64,000 nt of DNA from Leptospira idonii (GCF_004770995.1 NZ_RQHW01000079.1:62001-126000), one strand, 5' to 3'. Positions 53,809 to 63,848 are shown, numbered from the stretch's first letter. The notes: generated by a model not told the origin, from the letters alone. A program made the numbers and translations.

Positions 53809-55079
53809 TGCACAACCGTCTCTTGAAAACTGAATTTTAGGATGGGTTCTTTCCCTTGAAGGATCAATATGGGTCCTTTTTCCATTTGAATCATATTTTT
53901 CCAGCCGATGCTGGCGACCACTTCCTCATTGTCGTTTTCACGAGTGATGCGAAGTTGTTTTCCTTCTTGGATCAAATACAATTCGCTGTACCCGATTTTG
54001 CCTATGATGAGTTCGTAACGATCTTTCCATTCCAATTTTTGAAATGTAGATTGAATCAAAGTTTTGATGTCGGAAAAACCTTTTAAAATTCTGAGTTGGG
54101 ATTGGGCATACACCACACCTAAAATATAAGAAAGAAGAATTCCTATATGTTGGTAACTTCTTCCCGCATTCAAAACAACGAAGAACCAAGATCCATCCTC
54201 CACTTGGAAAAACTCCACAAGGTTTCCGTGGCTTCTAGGATAAGCTTTGATCATCCAACCTGGAAGTTCGGGAATGGTTCCCGTTTCCAAAAGGTTCTGC
54301 ACTCTTTCCGCATACTCCGCTTCTTTTCTGTATTTTTTATTTTCGGCGATATGATAAGAGAGAATATGATTGTGAATGGTTAGAGCAGATTGGCCAGCTA
54401 ACAAAGATAGAGTGTGTGCCGCATCCGCATTGGGAATATTGGAAACAGCTAAAAAACCGAATAATTTTTCCCGAAACAGAAACGGATAAATATAATTCGC
54501 ATGTAGTTCCAAAAAATCTCCGTTGATTTCGGGAGAGTGGATGGCTTCCGTCACCGAGGCTCCCGATTTTTTACTTCTTAGGAATTCCTGGAAGTTTTGT
54601 TTTACTTCGATGTCTTTGGTAGGGCTGAGTTTTTTTTGTCGGCCTCGGAAGTAAGTATGAAAAGAGAATGTTCCTTTCGGAGAAAGGACCGCCATCGTTC
54701 CCAATTGGCTTTCCGTGATTTTCACCATATCGGGAAACACATGTTTTACGAGAGCATCGTAATTGAACTGTTTGATTGCCTGTCGAAAAGATTCCGCATC
54801 TTCAGTGAGATATTCGGAAAGAAAACGAACTCTTAGACTTTTCGCCATCCTCTCGATGAGAGGGAGATAAATCACGATAGAGATAGCGGCCACAAGAATG
54901 AAAGTGAGTTCCAAATGATAGGTGAGGGAACGAGGGATTTGTTTATACACCACATAGTAAGTCGCAAAAACAATGAAGATATAGAGAGTCCTAGTTACGA
55001 TTGTGGTGATAGACACCTTCAATTGGTAACTGGAAGGAAGCAGAGACTTGATCCATTGTTTTAGTTTATGGAACTTCAT
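53805..55079 (-). CDS. Degenerate SpoIIE/PP2C-like membrane protein (pseudophosphatase)
   Basis: The start at 55079 overlaps the argJ stop as ATGA. After two membrane helices (35-95) a GAF-like region follows. From about residue 265 the sequence tracks a SpoIIE domain: EYAERVQNLLETGTIPELPGW, the usual start (xAxxIQxxLLPxxxPxLPG), then HGNLVEFFQVEDGSWFF where GGDYYDxxxLxDGR is expected, and LNAGRSYQHIGILLSYILG in place of DVxGHGxxAALxMxxxxG. The metal Asp residues are missing, so it is probably non-catalytic. It is directly coupled to the intact phosphatase, as a likely regulator or partner. Confidence 0.72.
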   Translation of the reverse strand: MKFHKLKQWIKSLLPSSYQLKVSITTIVTRTLYIFIVFATYYVVYKQIPRSLTYHLELTFILVAAISIVIYLPLIERMAKSLRVRFLSEYLTEDAESFRQAIKQFNYDALVKHVFPDMVKITESQLGTMAVLSPKGTFSFHTYFRGRQKKLSPTKDIEVKQNFQEFLRSKKSGASVTEAIHSPEINGDFLELHANYIYPFLFREKLFGFLAVSNIPNADAAHTLSLLAGQSALTIHNHILSYHIAENKKYRKEAEYAERVQNLLETGTIPELPGWMIKAYPRSHGNLVEFFQVEDGSWFFVVLNAGRSYQHIGILLSYILGVVYAQSQLRILKGFSDIKTLIQSTFQKLEWKDRYELIIGKIGYSELYLIQEGKQLRITRENDNEEVVASIGWKNMIQMEKGPILILQGKEPILKFSFQETVVQ

Positions 55080-56230
55080 GTAGTGTAATAGGCGTTCTCT
55101 TTGATGTAACCTTCGGTTAAATCGCAGCTCCAATATGTTTTTTGCACATTTCCGCTTCCTAACTCGACCGTAATGACGATCTCTTCTTCTTTTTTCAGAT
55201 ACTCGGCAATCTTTTGTTTGGTGATTGCATCCGCTCCTTTTACGGGAATGCCTCCCAGATAAATGGAAAGTTGATCGTAAGGAATCGGTTCGTCGAACAC
55301 TTTACCCACAGCCATCACGAATCTTCCCCAGTTAGGATCTCCTCCGTAAATAGCCGTTTTGATCAGAGGAGAGTTTAAAATTGATTTGCCGATTTTGTTC
55401 GCTTGATTTTCGTCTCTAGCTTGTTTGACGGTGAGTTCTAGAAGTTTAGTCGCACCTTCTCCGTCTCTAGCTATTTTTTTCGAAAGATCGATGGCGATGG
55501 ACTCCAGATGTTCGTAGAATAGATCATCCGAAATGGTTCCCGCAAGGCCGGAACACATAAGCACGACCGTATCACTTGTGGAAGTATCCGAATCGATTGT
55601 GATGCAGTTATAAGAACGATCCACGGCTTTTTTCAAAAGTCCTTTGATGTCTCCCGATTCAGGAAGGAAGTCTGAAATGATATAAGACAACATGGTCGCC
55701 ATATTCGGTTCGATCATACCTGCCCCTTTCGCCATTCCGAACATCACTCCATTAGACGAACCGTTTTGAATCTCCCTGTAGGAGATTTTTTTACGGGTAT
55801 CTGTCGTCATAATCGCTTCCGCAACCTCATCCAGATTTCCCGGTTTTAAGTATTGTTTGGCGGTTTGGCAGGCAGGGATGAGTTTTTCCATAGGAAGAGG
55901 AACTCCGATGACTCCTGTTGAAGAAGGAAGAATATTGCGGGGATCGATGGAGAGTGATTTGGCGACTTCTGCGCAGATTTGATAGGAATCGTCGATTCCC
56001 TGTTTACCTGTGGCAACGTTCGAATTTTTGGAATTAATAACGATCGCTTGTAGTTTTCCGTCTTGGATATGATCTCTCCCGACAATGATGGGAGAACCGG
56101 GATAATTATTTCTAGTGAAGACTGCTGCCGCCTGACAGATGTTCTCTGAATAAATGACTGCGAAGTCTAAGGTATTGTCTTTAATTCCTATATTTCTGCC
56201 GAAGGAGTGAATTCCAAGAGGGTATTTCAT
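55076..56230 (-). CDS. argJ: Bifunctional ornithine acetyltransferase / N-acetylglutamate synthase
   Basis: ArgJ of the cyclic arginine pathway. The self-cleavage and nucleophile site is LPSSTGVIGVPL (Thr), with Ser before it where Ala is common. Other features: FTRNNYPGSPI, GMAKGAGMIEPNMATMLSYI, TIDSDTSTSDTV, DGEGATKLLEL and IYGGDPNWGRFVMA. The start at 56230 is chosen since the ArgJ family begins around KYPLGIHSFG; the ATG at 56266 adds an unlike stretch. It stops in an ATGA overlap with the degenerate phosphatase gene, an odd partner for a biosynthetic gene. Confidence 0.95.
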   Translation of the reverse strand: MKYPLGIHSFGRNIGIKDNTLDFAVIYSENICQAAAVFTRNNYPGSPIIVGRDHIQDGKLQAIVINSKNSNVATGKQGIDDSYQICAEVAKSLSIDPRNILPSSTGVIGVPLPMEKLIPACQTAKQYLKPGNLDEVAEAIMTTDTRKKISYREIQNGSSNGVMFGMAKGAGMIEPNMATMLSYIISDFLPESGDIKGLLKKAVDRSYNCITIDSDTSTSDTVVLMCSGLAGTISDDLFYEHLESIAIDLSKKIARDGEGATKLLELTVKQARDENQANKIGKSILNSPLIKTAIYGGDPNWGRFVMAVGKVFDEPIPYDQLSIYLGGIPVKGADAITKQKIAEYLKKEEEIVITVELGSGNVQKTYWSCDLTEGYIKENAYYTT

Positions 56231-56280
56231 ATTCAAATTTCCAATGCCACAATAAAATTGGGGCATCTAGGTTACTAAAC

Positions 56281-57637
<1,357 letters not shown>

Positions 57638-57645
<8 letters not shown>

Positions 57646-58315
57646 CCCGGAAACGATACCCGACGCCACGGATGGTTTCCAGTCTTTCTTTTTCATCCAG
57701 AAGTTTATCGCGAAGTCGTTTTATGTTTACATCGACGGTTCTATCCGTCACAAACACATCTTTTCCCCAGATTCGATCCAATAGTTTGTCTCTTGAGAAC
57801 GCCACACCCGGGTTAGATGCGAATAATTGTAAAAGTTTGAATTCGATGAGAGTTAGATCGATTTCTTTACCGTCCACATGTACTTTATGAGCGGTAGGAT
57901 TGATTTGAATTTTTCCGGTGGAAACAGTGCCGATGATTTCCGTTGTGGAAGGGTCGGTATTTCTTCTAGTGACCGTTCTCACTCTGGCAACTAATTCTCG
58001 TATATTGAAAGGCTTGCGGATATAGTCGTCAGCACCTAACTCTAAACCTAAAACCACATCGGTTTCCCCGGTTTTTGCGGTGACCATTAGGATGGGGATT
58101 TGAGGATATTTTTCCTTGATTCGTTTGCACAGATCCATACCTCCGATTCCAGGAAGCATGACATCCAATATGATTCCGTCAGGAAGATGTTTTTCCAAAC
58201 GAGGAAGCACTTCCATTCCATTATGACAAACGTCTACTTGGAAACCTTCTTCTTCCAAATGAAACTGAATGAGGCTTGCGATATCCTCTTCATCATCAAC
58301 AACAAGTATTTTCAT
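57638..58315 (-). CDS. OmpR/PhoB-family response regulator
   Basis: Receiver domain with DDEEDIASL, phospho-acceptor Asp in GIILDVMLPGIGG, TAKTGETDVV and Lys in DDYIRKPFNI. The C-terminal winged helix has LTLIEFKLLQLFASNPG, SRDKLLDRIWG, RTVDVNIKRLRDKL and ETIRGVGYRF. It begins the long minus-strand chain that continues with the kinase, argJ and the phosphatase pair. The 80-base gap upstream holds no clear promoter. Confidence 0.96.
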
Positions 58316-58395
58316 GAATTAGTAATAAACGTATCCTAAAATCATTACAAAAAGAATACAAAACGGTTACGACTTGGGAAAAGAGTCTGCCGGAG

Positions 58396-58782
58396 TTATG
58401 ACAGATCTCGAATGTCCCGAATCGCCTGTCTTTGTCGAATCAGTAAAAAACCTAGGAAACCCACGAAGAGAAAAAGGCCGAGCCCGTAGACCCAAAGCAG
58501 GCTTCTCAGTCTGGCTTGTTCTTTTTCGATCGCTTGCATTTCTTCCAAGTGAGAAATTAGAAAATAAAAATGGTCGATCTTCGGGTAACTTTCCTTAGCT
58601 TCTTTGCGAAGTTGAGTGATGAGTTCTTTCGTATCTTCCTTATTTAATTTTTCCACCAAAGGAAAGGTTTTCTCCAAATCCATTTCCAAAAATTCTTTGG
58701 GGCTGGGAAGGGGTGCCGGTTGGCTTTGGGAAAAAACGGGAAACGAAATCAAAAGGAAAAGAGAGAGTAAAAAAGGGTACAA
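58396..58782 (-). CDS. Small exported membrane protein of unknown function
   Basis: A 128-residue protein with a signal peptide (LLSLFLLISFPVFSQSQ), a helical, Glu/Lys-rich periplasmic part and one C-terminal membrane helix (SLLWVYGLGLFLFVGFLGFLL) with a short Arg-rich cytoplasmic tail. It is the last gene of the operon encoding an ECF sigma factor. Its shape, with one strong membrane helix, is compatible with a role in controlling the sigma factor, but no zinc anti-sigma motif is seen. Confidence 0.75.
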   Translation of the reverse strand: MYPFLLSLFLLISFPVFSQSQPAPLPSPKEFLEMDLEKTFPLVEKLNKEDTKELITQLRKEAKESYPKIDHFYFLISHLEEMQAIEKEQARLRSLLWVYGLGLFLFVGFLGFLLIRQRQAIRDIRDLS

Positions 58783-58787
58783 AGAAA

Positions 58788-59138
58788 TTAAACCTCGTGA
58801 AACCCAAGTTTATCTTTCCATTCCTTTAGAAAAGGAATTCGCATGTTCATCAGAAGAAAACCGAGAACCATAGAATAAAAACAAAAGAATAAACTGGAAC
58901 TGATTAAAATAGGAAGAAGGGAATAGGTGGATCCGAAGAGCCAGCCTCCCAAAAAAAGAGTTCCGATCGGAATCAAAAACAATGTGAAGGAAAAAGCAAG
59001 CCCTGAGATCAAAAACTTCAAAGGAAGAATTTGGTTGAGAACTCGAAAACTCAAAGAAGGGGAAACCTGTTGGTTTTTCAACAAAGGATCCGGAGAAAGG
59101 AAAAGGGCTTCCTGGTTTTGTTTGCTTCGCTTATTCAT
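58788..59138 (-). CDS. Small membrane protein of unknown function
   Basis: A 116-residue protein with a polar N-terminus of about 40 residues and two to three membrane helices (LKFLISGLAFSFTLFLIPIG, LLPILISSSLFFCFYSMVLG). The ATG at 59138 lies inside the end of the sigma factor gene (8-base overlap), so translation is coupled. It could be an anti-sigma factor by position, but no RskA, ZAS or similar motif is seen. Confidence 0.75.
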   Translation of the reverse strand: MNKRSKQNQEALFLSPDPLLKNQQVSPSLSFRVLNQILPLKFLISGLAFSFTLFLIPIGTLFLGGWLFGSTYSLLPILISSSLFFCFYSMVLGFLLMNMRIPFLKEWKDKLGFHEV

Positions 59139-59604
59139 GTTTCCACCACTTCCGAATCAAATCTTTGCCTCTGGAGATATGGCTTTTGATGGTATTGATT
59201 TTGATGTTCATATCCTCAGAAATTTCTTTCAAGGATCGATTTTCAAAATAGTGAAGCAGGATGGGTTTTTGATAAGCAATAGGAAGTTTGGATATTAAAT
59301 GTCTGAGAAGATGTCCTTCTTCTTCATGAGCCAATTGGTCTGCGAAAGAAGGAGTGACATTGGGAACTTGTGTAGGAAGAGAATCGTCCCAAGTCTGAGT
59401 GGAAAGTTTTTTCTTTTTGAAATGTTTGGAGATTTGGTTTCTTGCGATTTGAAACAACCAAGTGGAGAACTGAGCTTCTCCTCGGAAGGTACTCAAAGAT
59501 TCGTAGGCTTTGAGAAAAACTTCTTGGGTAAAATCTTCCGCTTCTTCGGAACTGGAGAACGCTTTGTTGGCTTGAGAAAGTACCATTGCTTGGTACCTTT
59601 TCAT
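59131..59604 (-). CDS. ECF-type RNA polymerase sigma factor (start unresolved)
   Basis: Region 2 is seen at SSSEEAEDFTQEVFLKAYESL and FSTWLFQIARNQISKHF, region 4 at LPIAYQKPILLHYFENRSLKEIS and INTIKSHISRGKDLIR. The first standard start is the ATG at 59604, but the frame upstream still encodes sigma-like residues (NQEDWDSIQAVLKGDASQFEKL, in bases 59670-59605), the usual ECF N-terminus. No ATG, GTG or TTG occurs in this frame up to 59760. The true start may be ATA at 59694, which would overlap the previous stop as ATAG, or ATT at 59649. It is in an operon with a small membrane protein upstream and two downstream. Confidence 0.9.
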   Translation of the reverse strand: MKRYQAMVLSQANKAFSSSEEAEDFTQEVFLKAYESLSTFRGEAQFSTWLFQIARNQISKHFKKKKLSTQTWDDSLPTQVPNVTPSFADQLAHEEEGHLLRHLISKLPIAYQKPILLHYFENRSLKEISEDMNIKINTIKSHISRGKDLIRKWWKHE

Positions 59605-59690
59605 GAGTTTTTCGAATTGGGACGCATCACCTTTTAGGACTGCCTGAATGGAGTCCCAATCTTCTTGGTTGCAGGCCCTTTCGGGGGCGG

Positions 59691-60068
59691 CTATTTGCTT
59701 TGTTTGTAGTAGGTCAAGAGACCTAGCCCAATTGCGAATGGTATTAACCCTCCGAGCATCGCCATGGAACGACCCAAGACGAGTATAAATACAAAGGATA
59801 GTGCAAATCCCGTGAATGTCAACAAAAGACCCAGGAAAAAGGAATAGGCCCTTAGATCGAAGCTCCAGGGCTTGTACTGCCCGGATTGGATGAGAGCCAT
59901 CTTTTGTTTATGCCACCATTGAAATAGAAAGAAGAGAAGAGTTGTCCCGAAAATGATCCCTACGTTCGGAACTAGGTAGAGGATGATTTTATAAGAAGAA
60001 CGCTCTTCGTTGAAGTTCTGAATTTCTGTCAGCAGTCTTAAAATTTCTTGGTATTGTTCGGGAGTCAT
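59691..60068 (-). CDS. Small membrane protein (DUF6249-like), ECF sigma operon
   Basis: The ATG at 60068 overlaps the upstream PilZ gene stop as ATGA. The 125-residue protein has an N-terminal polar helix, a membrane helix (FGTTLLFFLFQ), a short loop WHKQKMALIQSGQYKP and two more helices. The HKQKMALIQSG motif resembles DUF6249-like proteins found next to ECF sigma factors in Bacteroidetes. Its stop overlaps the possible start of the sigma gene. Confidence 0.7.
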   Translation of the reverse strand: MTPEQYQEILRLLTEIQNFNEERSSYKIILYLVPNVGIIFGTTLLFFLFQWWHKQKMALIQSGQYKPWSFDLRAYSFFLGLLLTFTGFALSFVFILVLGRSMAMLGGLIPFAIGLGLLTYYKQSK

Positions 60069-61243
60069 ACTACTTCTTGTTCCATGAGTCCGGAAGCGTA
60101 ACTTCCGATTAGACTCATTCCTTCCTGCCTGTCGCATTGGAAAATCTGAATTCCAATACTATTATTTTCGGACTCATTTTCTGCAAGTTTGATGCTTCTT
60201 AAAGTTCCGAAAAAAGTATAAGGAAGAGAATTGATTTCGATTTGAAAGGAGACAGGGGAACCAAGCACTCTTCCTTCGATCATCTGTCTGTTTTGAATGT
60301 AGATTCCGATCCCTCCTCCGTTCTGGCTGATGTCTCGAATTTGTCCTTGCTGAGCCACCGTTTCCCAATCTTTCGCATAAGAGAATTCCAGTTGGAATAC
60401 GAACTCTTCCGCTCTTGCATCTAAAAAAGAAATCAAAGGAGAGATTCCTCCTTGTCCATCGATGTCATTCTGTAAGGCGGCGTTTCCTAGATCGGGAAGA
60501 TTGCTTATGATTTCAAAATAACCTAAAAGCACTTTGCTTGTGGAAAATACCGGAAGGATTAACACCGATTTGATGTTGTTTAAAAGCAGATTGTCCATAA
60601 GCGATCTTACGTAGTTTTCGCTCAATTTTTTAGGAGAGAAAAAACCTCTGTCCGTATAGAATATCCTGCGATTGGCATCTCTTAAATAATAAGGAGTTTT
60701 TGATGCGGCCAAAGCTTCCATCAAAGGAGTGTCAGCCGCATAAAAAAATCCGATATTCACCCGTTTGATGAAATATCCGTAGCTTGTGAGAAGCTGCTCC
60801 AAATGCATCTGCCATTGTGTTAGAGATTGGTTGATCAAAGATGTTTTTCCATACAAGGAAATGATCGTGCCTAGATCGGCCGTTTGGGCGATTTTGATTT
60901 CTTTGGCGGAAACGGAATCGATATTCGCCCGTTTGGCGGATCTCTCCAACGGTTCGATCAAAACTTCCGTAACTTGGAAAAGATCTTCCTGATAAGGATT
61001 CACTTGTTTGATTTTCAGTTCCACCCGATTCTCTTTCAGTACGCAGGAAAGAGTGTTCGGTTTGGAAACCATCGGCTCTTGAGCCGCCAAATGAAAATGA
61101 ACCGACTTGATGATATCGTTGACCGCGGATGGATTTTTTACGTTGTATTTTTGTTTGCTCTGCGGGTCTGTCAGCGATGTGGAAGATAATTTGGAAAGGA
61201 TTCCCAAAACAGTTCTTTGATCTGTCAGTCTGTATTTTTTCAT
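60065..61243 (-). CDS. PilZ-like protein with GAF-like region
   Basis: A 392-residue soluble protein. The C-terminal 120 residues start with RDISQNGGGIGI, matching the PilZ signature D/N-x-S-x-x-G, after a Gln-Gly-Gln segment; an RxxxR is not clear, so cyclic-di-GMP binding is uncertain. The middle part has a strand-helix pattern (SVLILPVFSTSKVLLGYFEI) like a GAF-related domain. It is the first gene of the ECF sigma operon. Layout similar to the gene at 41830-42954. Confidence 0.65.
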   Translation of the reverse strand: MKKYRLTDQRTVLGILSKLSSTSLTDPQSKQKYNVKNPSAVNDIIKSVHFHLAAQEPMVSKPNTLSCVLKENRVELKIKQVNPYQEDLFQVTEVLIEPLERSAKRANIDSVSAKEIKIAQTADLGTIISLYGKTSLINQSLTQWQMHLEQLLTSYGYFIKRVNIGFFYAADTPLMEALAASKTPYYLRDANRRIFYTDRGFFSPKKLSENYVRSLMDNLLLNNIKSVLILPVFSTSKVLLGYFEIISNLPDLGNAALQNDIDGQGGISPLISFLDARAEEFVFQLEFSYAKDWETVAQQGQIRDISQNGGGIGIYIQNRQMIEGRVLGSPVSFQIEINSLPYTFFGTLRSIKLAENESENNSIGIQIFQCDRQEGMSLIGSYASGLMEQEVV

Positions 61244-61255
61244 GTCTAAACTAAT

Positions 61256-61987
61256 ATGATTCAGAAACTGTTTCTATTTGCCATAGTTTTACCATCTTTT
61301 TTCCCATTATGGTCGGAAAAACCCACATTCGAATATTCGGGAAAAGCGTACGACTTGAGTTCAGGAAAGTACCTGTATTCGGACAACCACAGTGAATATT
61401 TCAAAAACGGGATACACAGGTATTCTGAAATCGTATATAAGAATGCGGAAGGAAAACCTTTCGCAAACAAACATATCGAGTTTTTTCCCAATGCATGGGC
61501 TCCCAGTTTCGTTATGGAAGATTTTCGAGACGGTTATCAAGAAGGAGCGGAGGTGCAGGATAAATCAGTGCGCCTCTTTTTCAAACGCAAAAGAGAAGAT
61601 GCTTTGGAGGAAAAAACGTACGTACCACGTTCTCCTGCAGTGATGGACGGAGGCTTCGATCATTTCGTCCGTTCCAACTGGGAGAAACTTTCTGCAGGAG
61701 AAAGGATGAGCTTTCGTTTTTTGGCTCCTGTCCAGTTGGATGATTATCTTTTTGCTGTGGAAAAAATCAAAGATGATACTTGGAAAGAGAGAAAGGCACT
61801 TTACTTAAAATTGGAAATCGACAATTTTATATTGAAGAGGCTGATCAAACCGATCCTGCTTGTTTACGATTATAAAACAAAAAGGATCCTTCAATACGAA
61901 GGAATTTCGAACATCAACGATCCGAACGGCAAAAGTTTAAAAGTAAAAATCATATATGATTATCCTAAGGAAATACTCATAGATTGA
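61256..61987 (+). CDS. Secreted protein of unknown function
   Basis: A 243-residue protein with an N-terminal signal peptide (LFLFAIVLPSFFPLWSEKP). The mature part is rich in beta strands and charged residues, with FEYSGKAYDLSSGKYLYSD and KIIYDYPKEI at its ends. No recognised motif. Its stop overlaps the start of aat as TTGA. Probably periplasmic. Confidence 0.78.
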   Translation: MIQKLFLFAIVLPSFFPLWSEKPTFEYSGKAYDLSSGKYLYSDNHSEYFKNGIHRYSEIVYKNAEGKPFANKHIEFFPNAWAPSFVMEDFRDGYQEGAEVQDKSVRLFFKRKREDALEEKTYVPRSPAVMDGGFDHFVRSNWEKLSAGERMSFRFLAPVQLDDYLFAVEKIKDDTWKERKALYLKLEIDNFILKRLIKPILLVYDYKTKRILQYEGISNINDPNGKSLKVKIIYDYPKEILID

Positions 61988-62640
61988 CCCAGAGAGACTT
62001 CGCACAATTTTTTAAAAATCCCAGGGAATGGAAAGAGGATCTAGTCGCAGTCGGAGGGGACTTCGGCGTAGAACGGTTGCTTTATGCCTATACTCACGGA
62101 ATTTTTCCCTGGTCGGAAGATCCTATCCGCTGGTATTCACTCGACCCCAGAGCGATTTTCGATTTAAAAAACGCCCGTTTTTCCAAAACAGTGCAAAGAA
62201 AAATCAGAAAGGGAATGTTTCGAATCACTTATAATGAAGCATTCGATGCAGTGATGCAAGGTTGTTCCTACAGGGAAAAAGACAATACTTGGATCACTTC
62301 CGGTTTTTTCAAAGGATACAATCAACTTTATAAATTAGGCTGGGCGCATAGCGTAGAGGCTTGGAACGAAAAGAACGAACTAGTGGGGGGTGTTTACGGA
62401 GTTGCGATCGGTAAGTTTTTTGCGGGAGAATCCATGTTCGCTTACGAATCGGATGCCGGTAAAATCGCTCTGTTTCACCTTTTTGAAAAACTAAAACAAA
62501 GCGGTTTCACTCTATTCGACACCCAGCAGTTGAATCATGTGACTTGGTCATTGGGAGCGTATGAGATTCCCAAATTTTCCTATTTGGAGCGACTGGAAAA
62601 AGCGGTTTCTTCACCGGATCAGTGGATCATTCCACTGTGA
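61984..62640 (+). CDS. aat: Leucyl/phenylalanyl-tRNA-protein transferase
   Basis: The TTG start overlaps the previous stop as TTGA. The protein has the Aat signature: LVAVGGDFGVERLLYAYTHGIFPW, WYSLDPRAIFDL, VEAWNEKNELVGGVYGV and FFAGESMFAYESDAGKIAL, quoted here in parts. It adds Leu or Phe to the N-terminus of proteins for ClpAPS degradation. The 3' end overlaps the convergent lipoprotein gene by 14 bases. Confidence 0.95.
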   Translation: MTQRDFAQFFKNPREWKEDLVAVGGDFGVERLLYAYTHGIFPWSEDPIRWYSLDPRAIFDLKNARFSKTVQRKIRKGMFRITYNEAFDAVMQGCSYREKDNTWITSGFFKGYNQLYKLGWAHSVEAWNEKNELVGGVYGVAIGKFFAGESMFAYESDAGKIALFHLFEKLKQSGFTLFDTQQLNHVTWSLGAYEIPKFSYLERLEKAVSSPDQWIIPL

Positions 62641-63235
62641 TTTTATCCAACTCGTCCAGATTCATCACCCAAACTTCCGTTATTTCATTCAACATTTTCA
62701 GTAGATCTTCTTTTTGGGATTTTTGGTTCGCATAAGGATCGATATGCGAGTATTTTTTTAGAACTGCGACAGCTTTTGCAAAAGGCAGAGTGGTGCGAAG
62801 TATCTCAAATTCCTGAATCCCCACATCCGGATTTTTTTCATTTTTAACATACAATGGTTTGGATAGACTCAGAGTGATTTCTCCCACTTCATAAGGAGCT
62901 AATGCGAATGAGAGTCTGCTGAGGACCAGTGCCTGTACTAAAAAAGTGTTCTTTTTGTATTCCTCTTGTGAATCGAATGTGAGTGCTGTGGAACCACCGT
63001 AACTGACAAGGACTGACCAACGTTTGTCTGTAGGATTCAAAATCATTTTCCATTCTTTCAGTTGATCTTGTAAGATCATAGGAATGAACTGAGCGATTGC
63101 TTCTTCCGTTTTTATGTTCTGGTTTTTTTGAATGGCAGTGATTTCTTCTTTGCCTGCCTGCTTTTTGCTGCACTGCACAGTAAGACAAAAAACTGTGAAA
63201 AGTAAAATCGATAAAAAAGATGAATGCTGCTTCAT
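62627..63235 (-). CDS. Lipoprotein of unknown function
   Basis: A signal peptide ends in LTVQCSKK, with Gln at -1, a loose lipobox also seen in the IPT/TIG lipoprotein. The mature 180 residues are mixed alpha/beta with KRWSVLVSYGGSTALTF and a helical C-terminus (EDLLKMLNEITEVWVMNL). No family recognised. The Mpo1-like gene upstream ends one base before its start, so the two are probably co-transcribed. Confidence 0.78.
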   Translation of the reverse strand: MKQHSSFLSILLFTVFCLTVQCSKKQAGKEEITAIQKNQNIKTEEAIAQFIPMILQDQLKEWKMILNPTDKRWSVLVSYGGSTALTFDSQEEYKKNTFLVQALVLSRLSFALAPYEVGEITLSLSKPLYVKNEKNPDVGIQEFEILRTTLPFAKAVAVLKKYSHIDPYANQKSQKEDLLKMLNEITEVWVMNLDELDKITVE

Positions 63236-63236
63236 G

Positions 63237-63587
63237 TTATGTTTTGGATTTTTGTGAGTTCAGTTCCTTAGGGATACCTCCAACTAACATCTTCCCATAC
63301 ATGATCCAATCGGATATGAAGGATAAGAAAGGATACTTAAATGTGGCAGGTCTGTTTCTTTCTATGAGGAAATGACCTATCCATGCAAAAAAATAGCCGG
63401 AGAGTAAAGCACCCAATAAAGCGAAAGGGTTACCGCTCACTGCAAAACCTAAGATGAATCCCAAGGCCAAAGAAGAGCCGATAAAATGCAAAGCTCTATT
63501 GATAGGATGGCTGTGTTCAGTTAGATAGAAGGGAAAAAATTCCTTTAGATTTTTATATCTTGGGGATGTGGTTTGTGATTCGCTCAT
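63237..63587 (-). CDS. Mpo1-like (DUF962) membrane protein
   Basis: A 116-residue protein with the DUF962 features YLTEHSHPINRALHFIGSSLA (conserved H-x4-H/N-x-H), AWIGHFLIERNRPATFKYP and FISDWIMYG. Yeast Mpo1 is a dioxygenase acting on 2-hydroxy fatty acids; the conserved His residues are kept here. Two to three membrane segments. The promoter should lie in the 261-base gap to 63849, which holds a 15-base palindrome. Confidence 0.88.
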   Translation of the reverse strand: MSESQTTSPRYKNLKEFFPFYLTEHSHPINRALHFIGSSLALGFILGFAVSGNPFALLGALLSGYFFAWIGHFLIERNRPATFKYPFLSFISDWIMYGKMLVGGIPKELNSQKSKT

Positions 63588-63675
63588 ACTCGTACTTCCT
63601 TTCGAAAAAGGATATTCTTTTTTTTAAATTCTGCCAACTACAATTCTATTGCCGGAAATCTGTTTTGTATGTGGT

Positions 63676-63690
63676 TTGAACCCGGTTCAA
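63676..63690. promoter_or_regulatory. Operator-like palindrome
   Basis: TTGAACCCGGTTCAA is a perfect inverted repeat of seven bases around a central C, in the 261-base divergent gap, 88 bases from the Mpo1-like start and 158 from the next plus-strand gene. Likely a regulator site; the protein is unknown. Confidence 0.45.
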
Positions 63691-63848
63691 GTGGTCGAAA
63701 AAACAGCCGTTTCTACTCAATAATCTTCCAAAAGTTAAACGAAAACAAAAATAATGTTGCACGTTAGAAGGCCGTACCTAATCTGCATTAACATTTAAAA
63801 ATATAACAAAGAACAAACTAATAAAACAAGTTTCATTTAGAGGTGCCT

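Noticed and set aside
53805..55079. Degenerate phosphatase as a decaying pseudogene
   Set aside because: The frame is intact over 425 codons with coupled start and stop, and helices and domain spacing are kept, so selection is likely.
63757..63784. TTGCAC ... TAATCT as a promoter before the last gene
   Set aside because: Each hexamer matches only three of six consensus bases.
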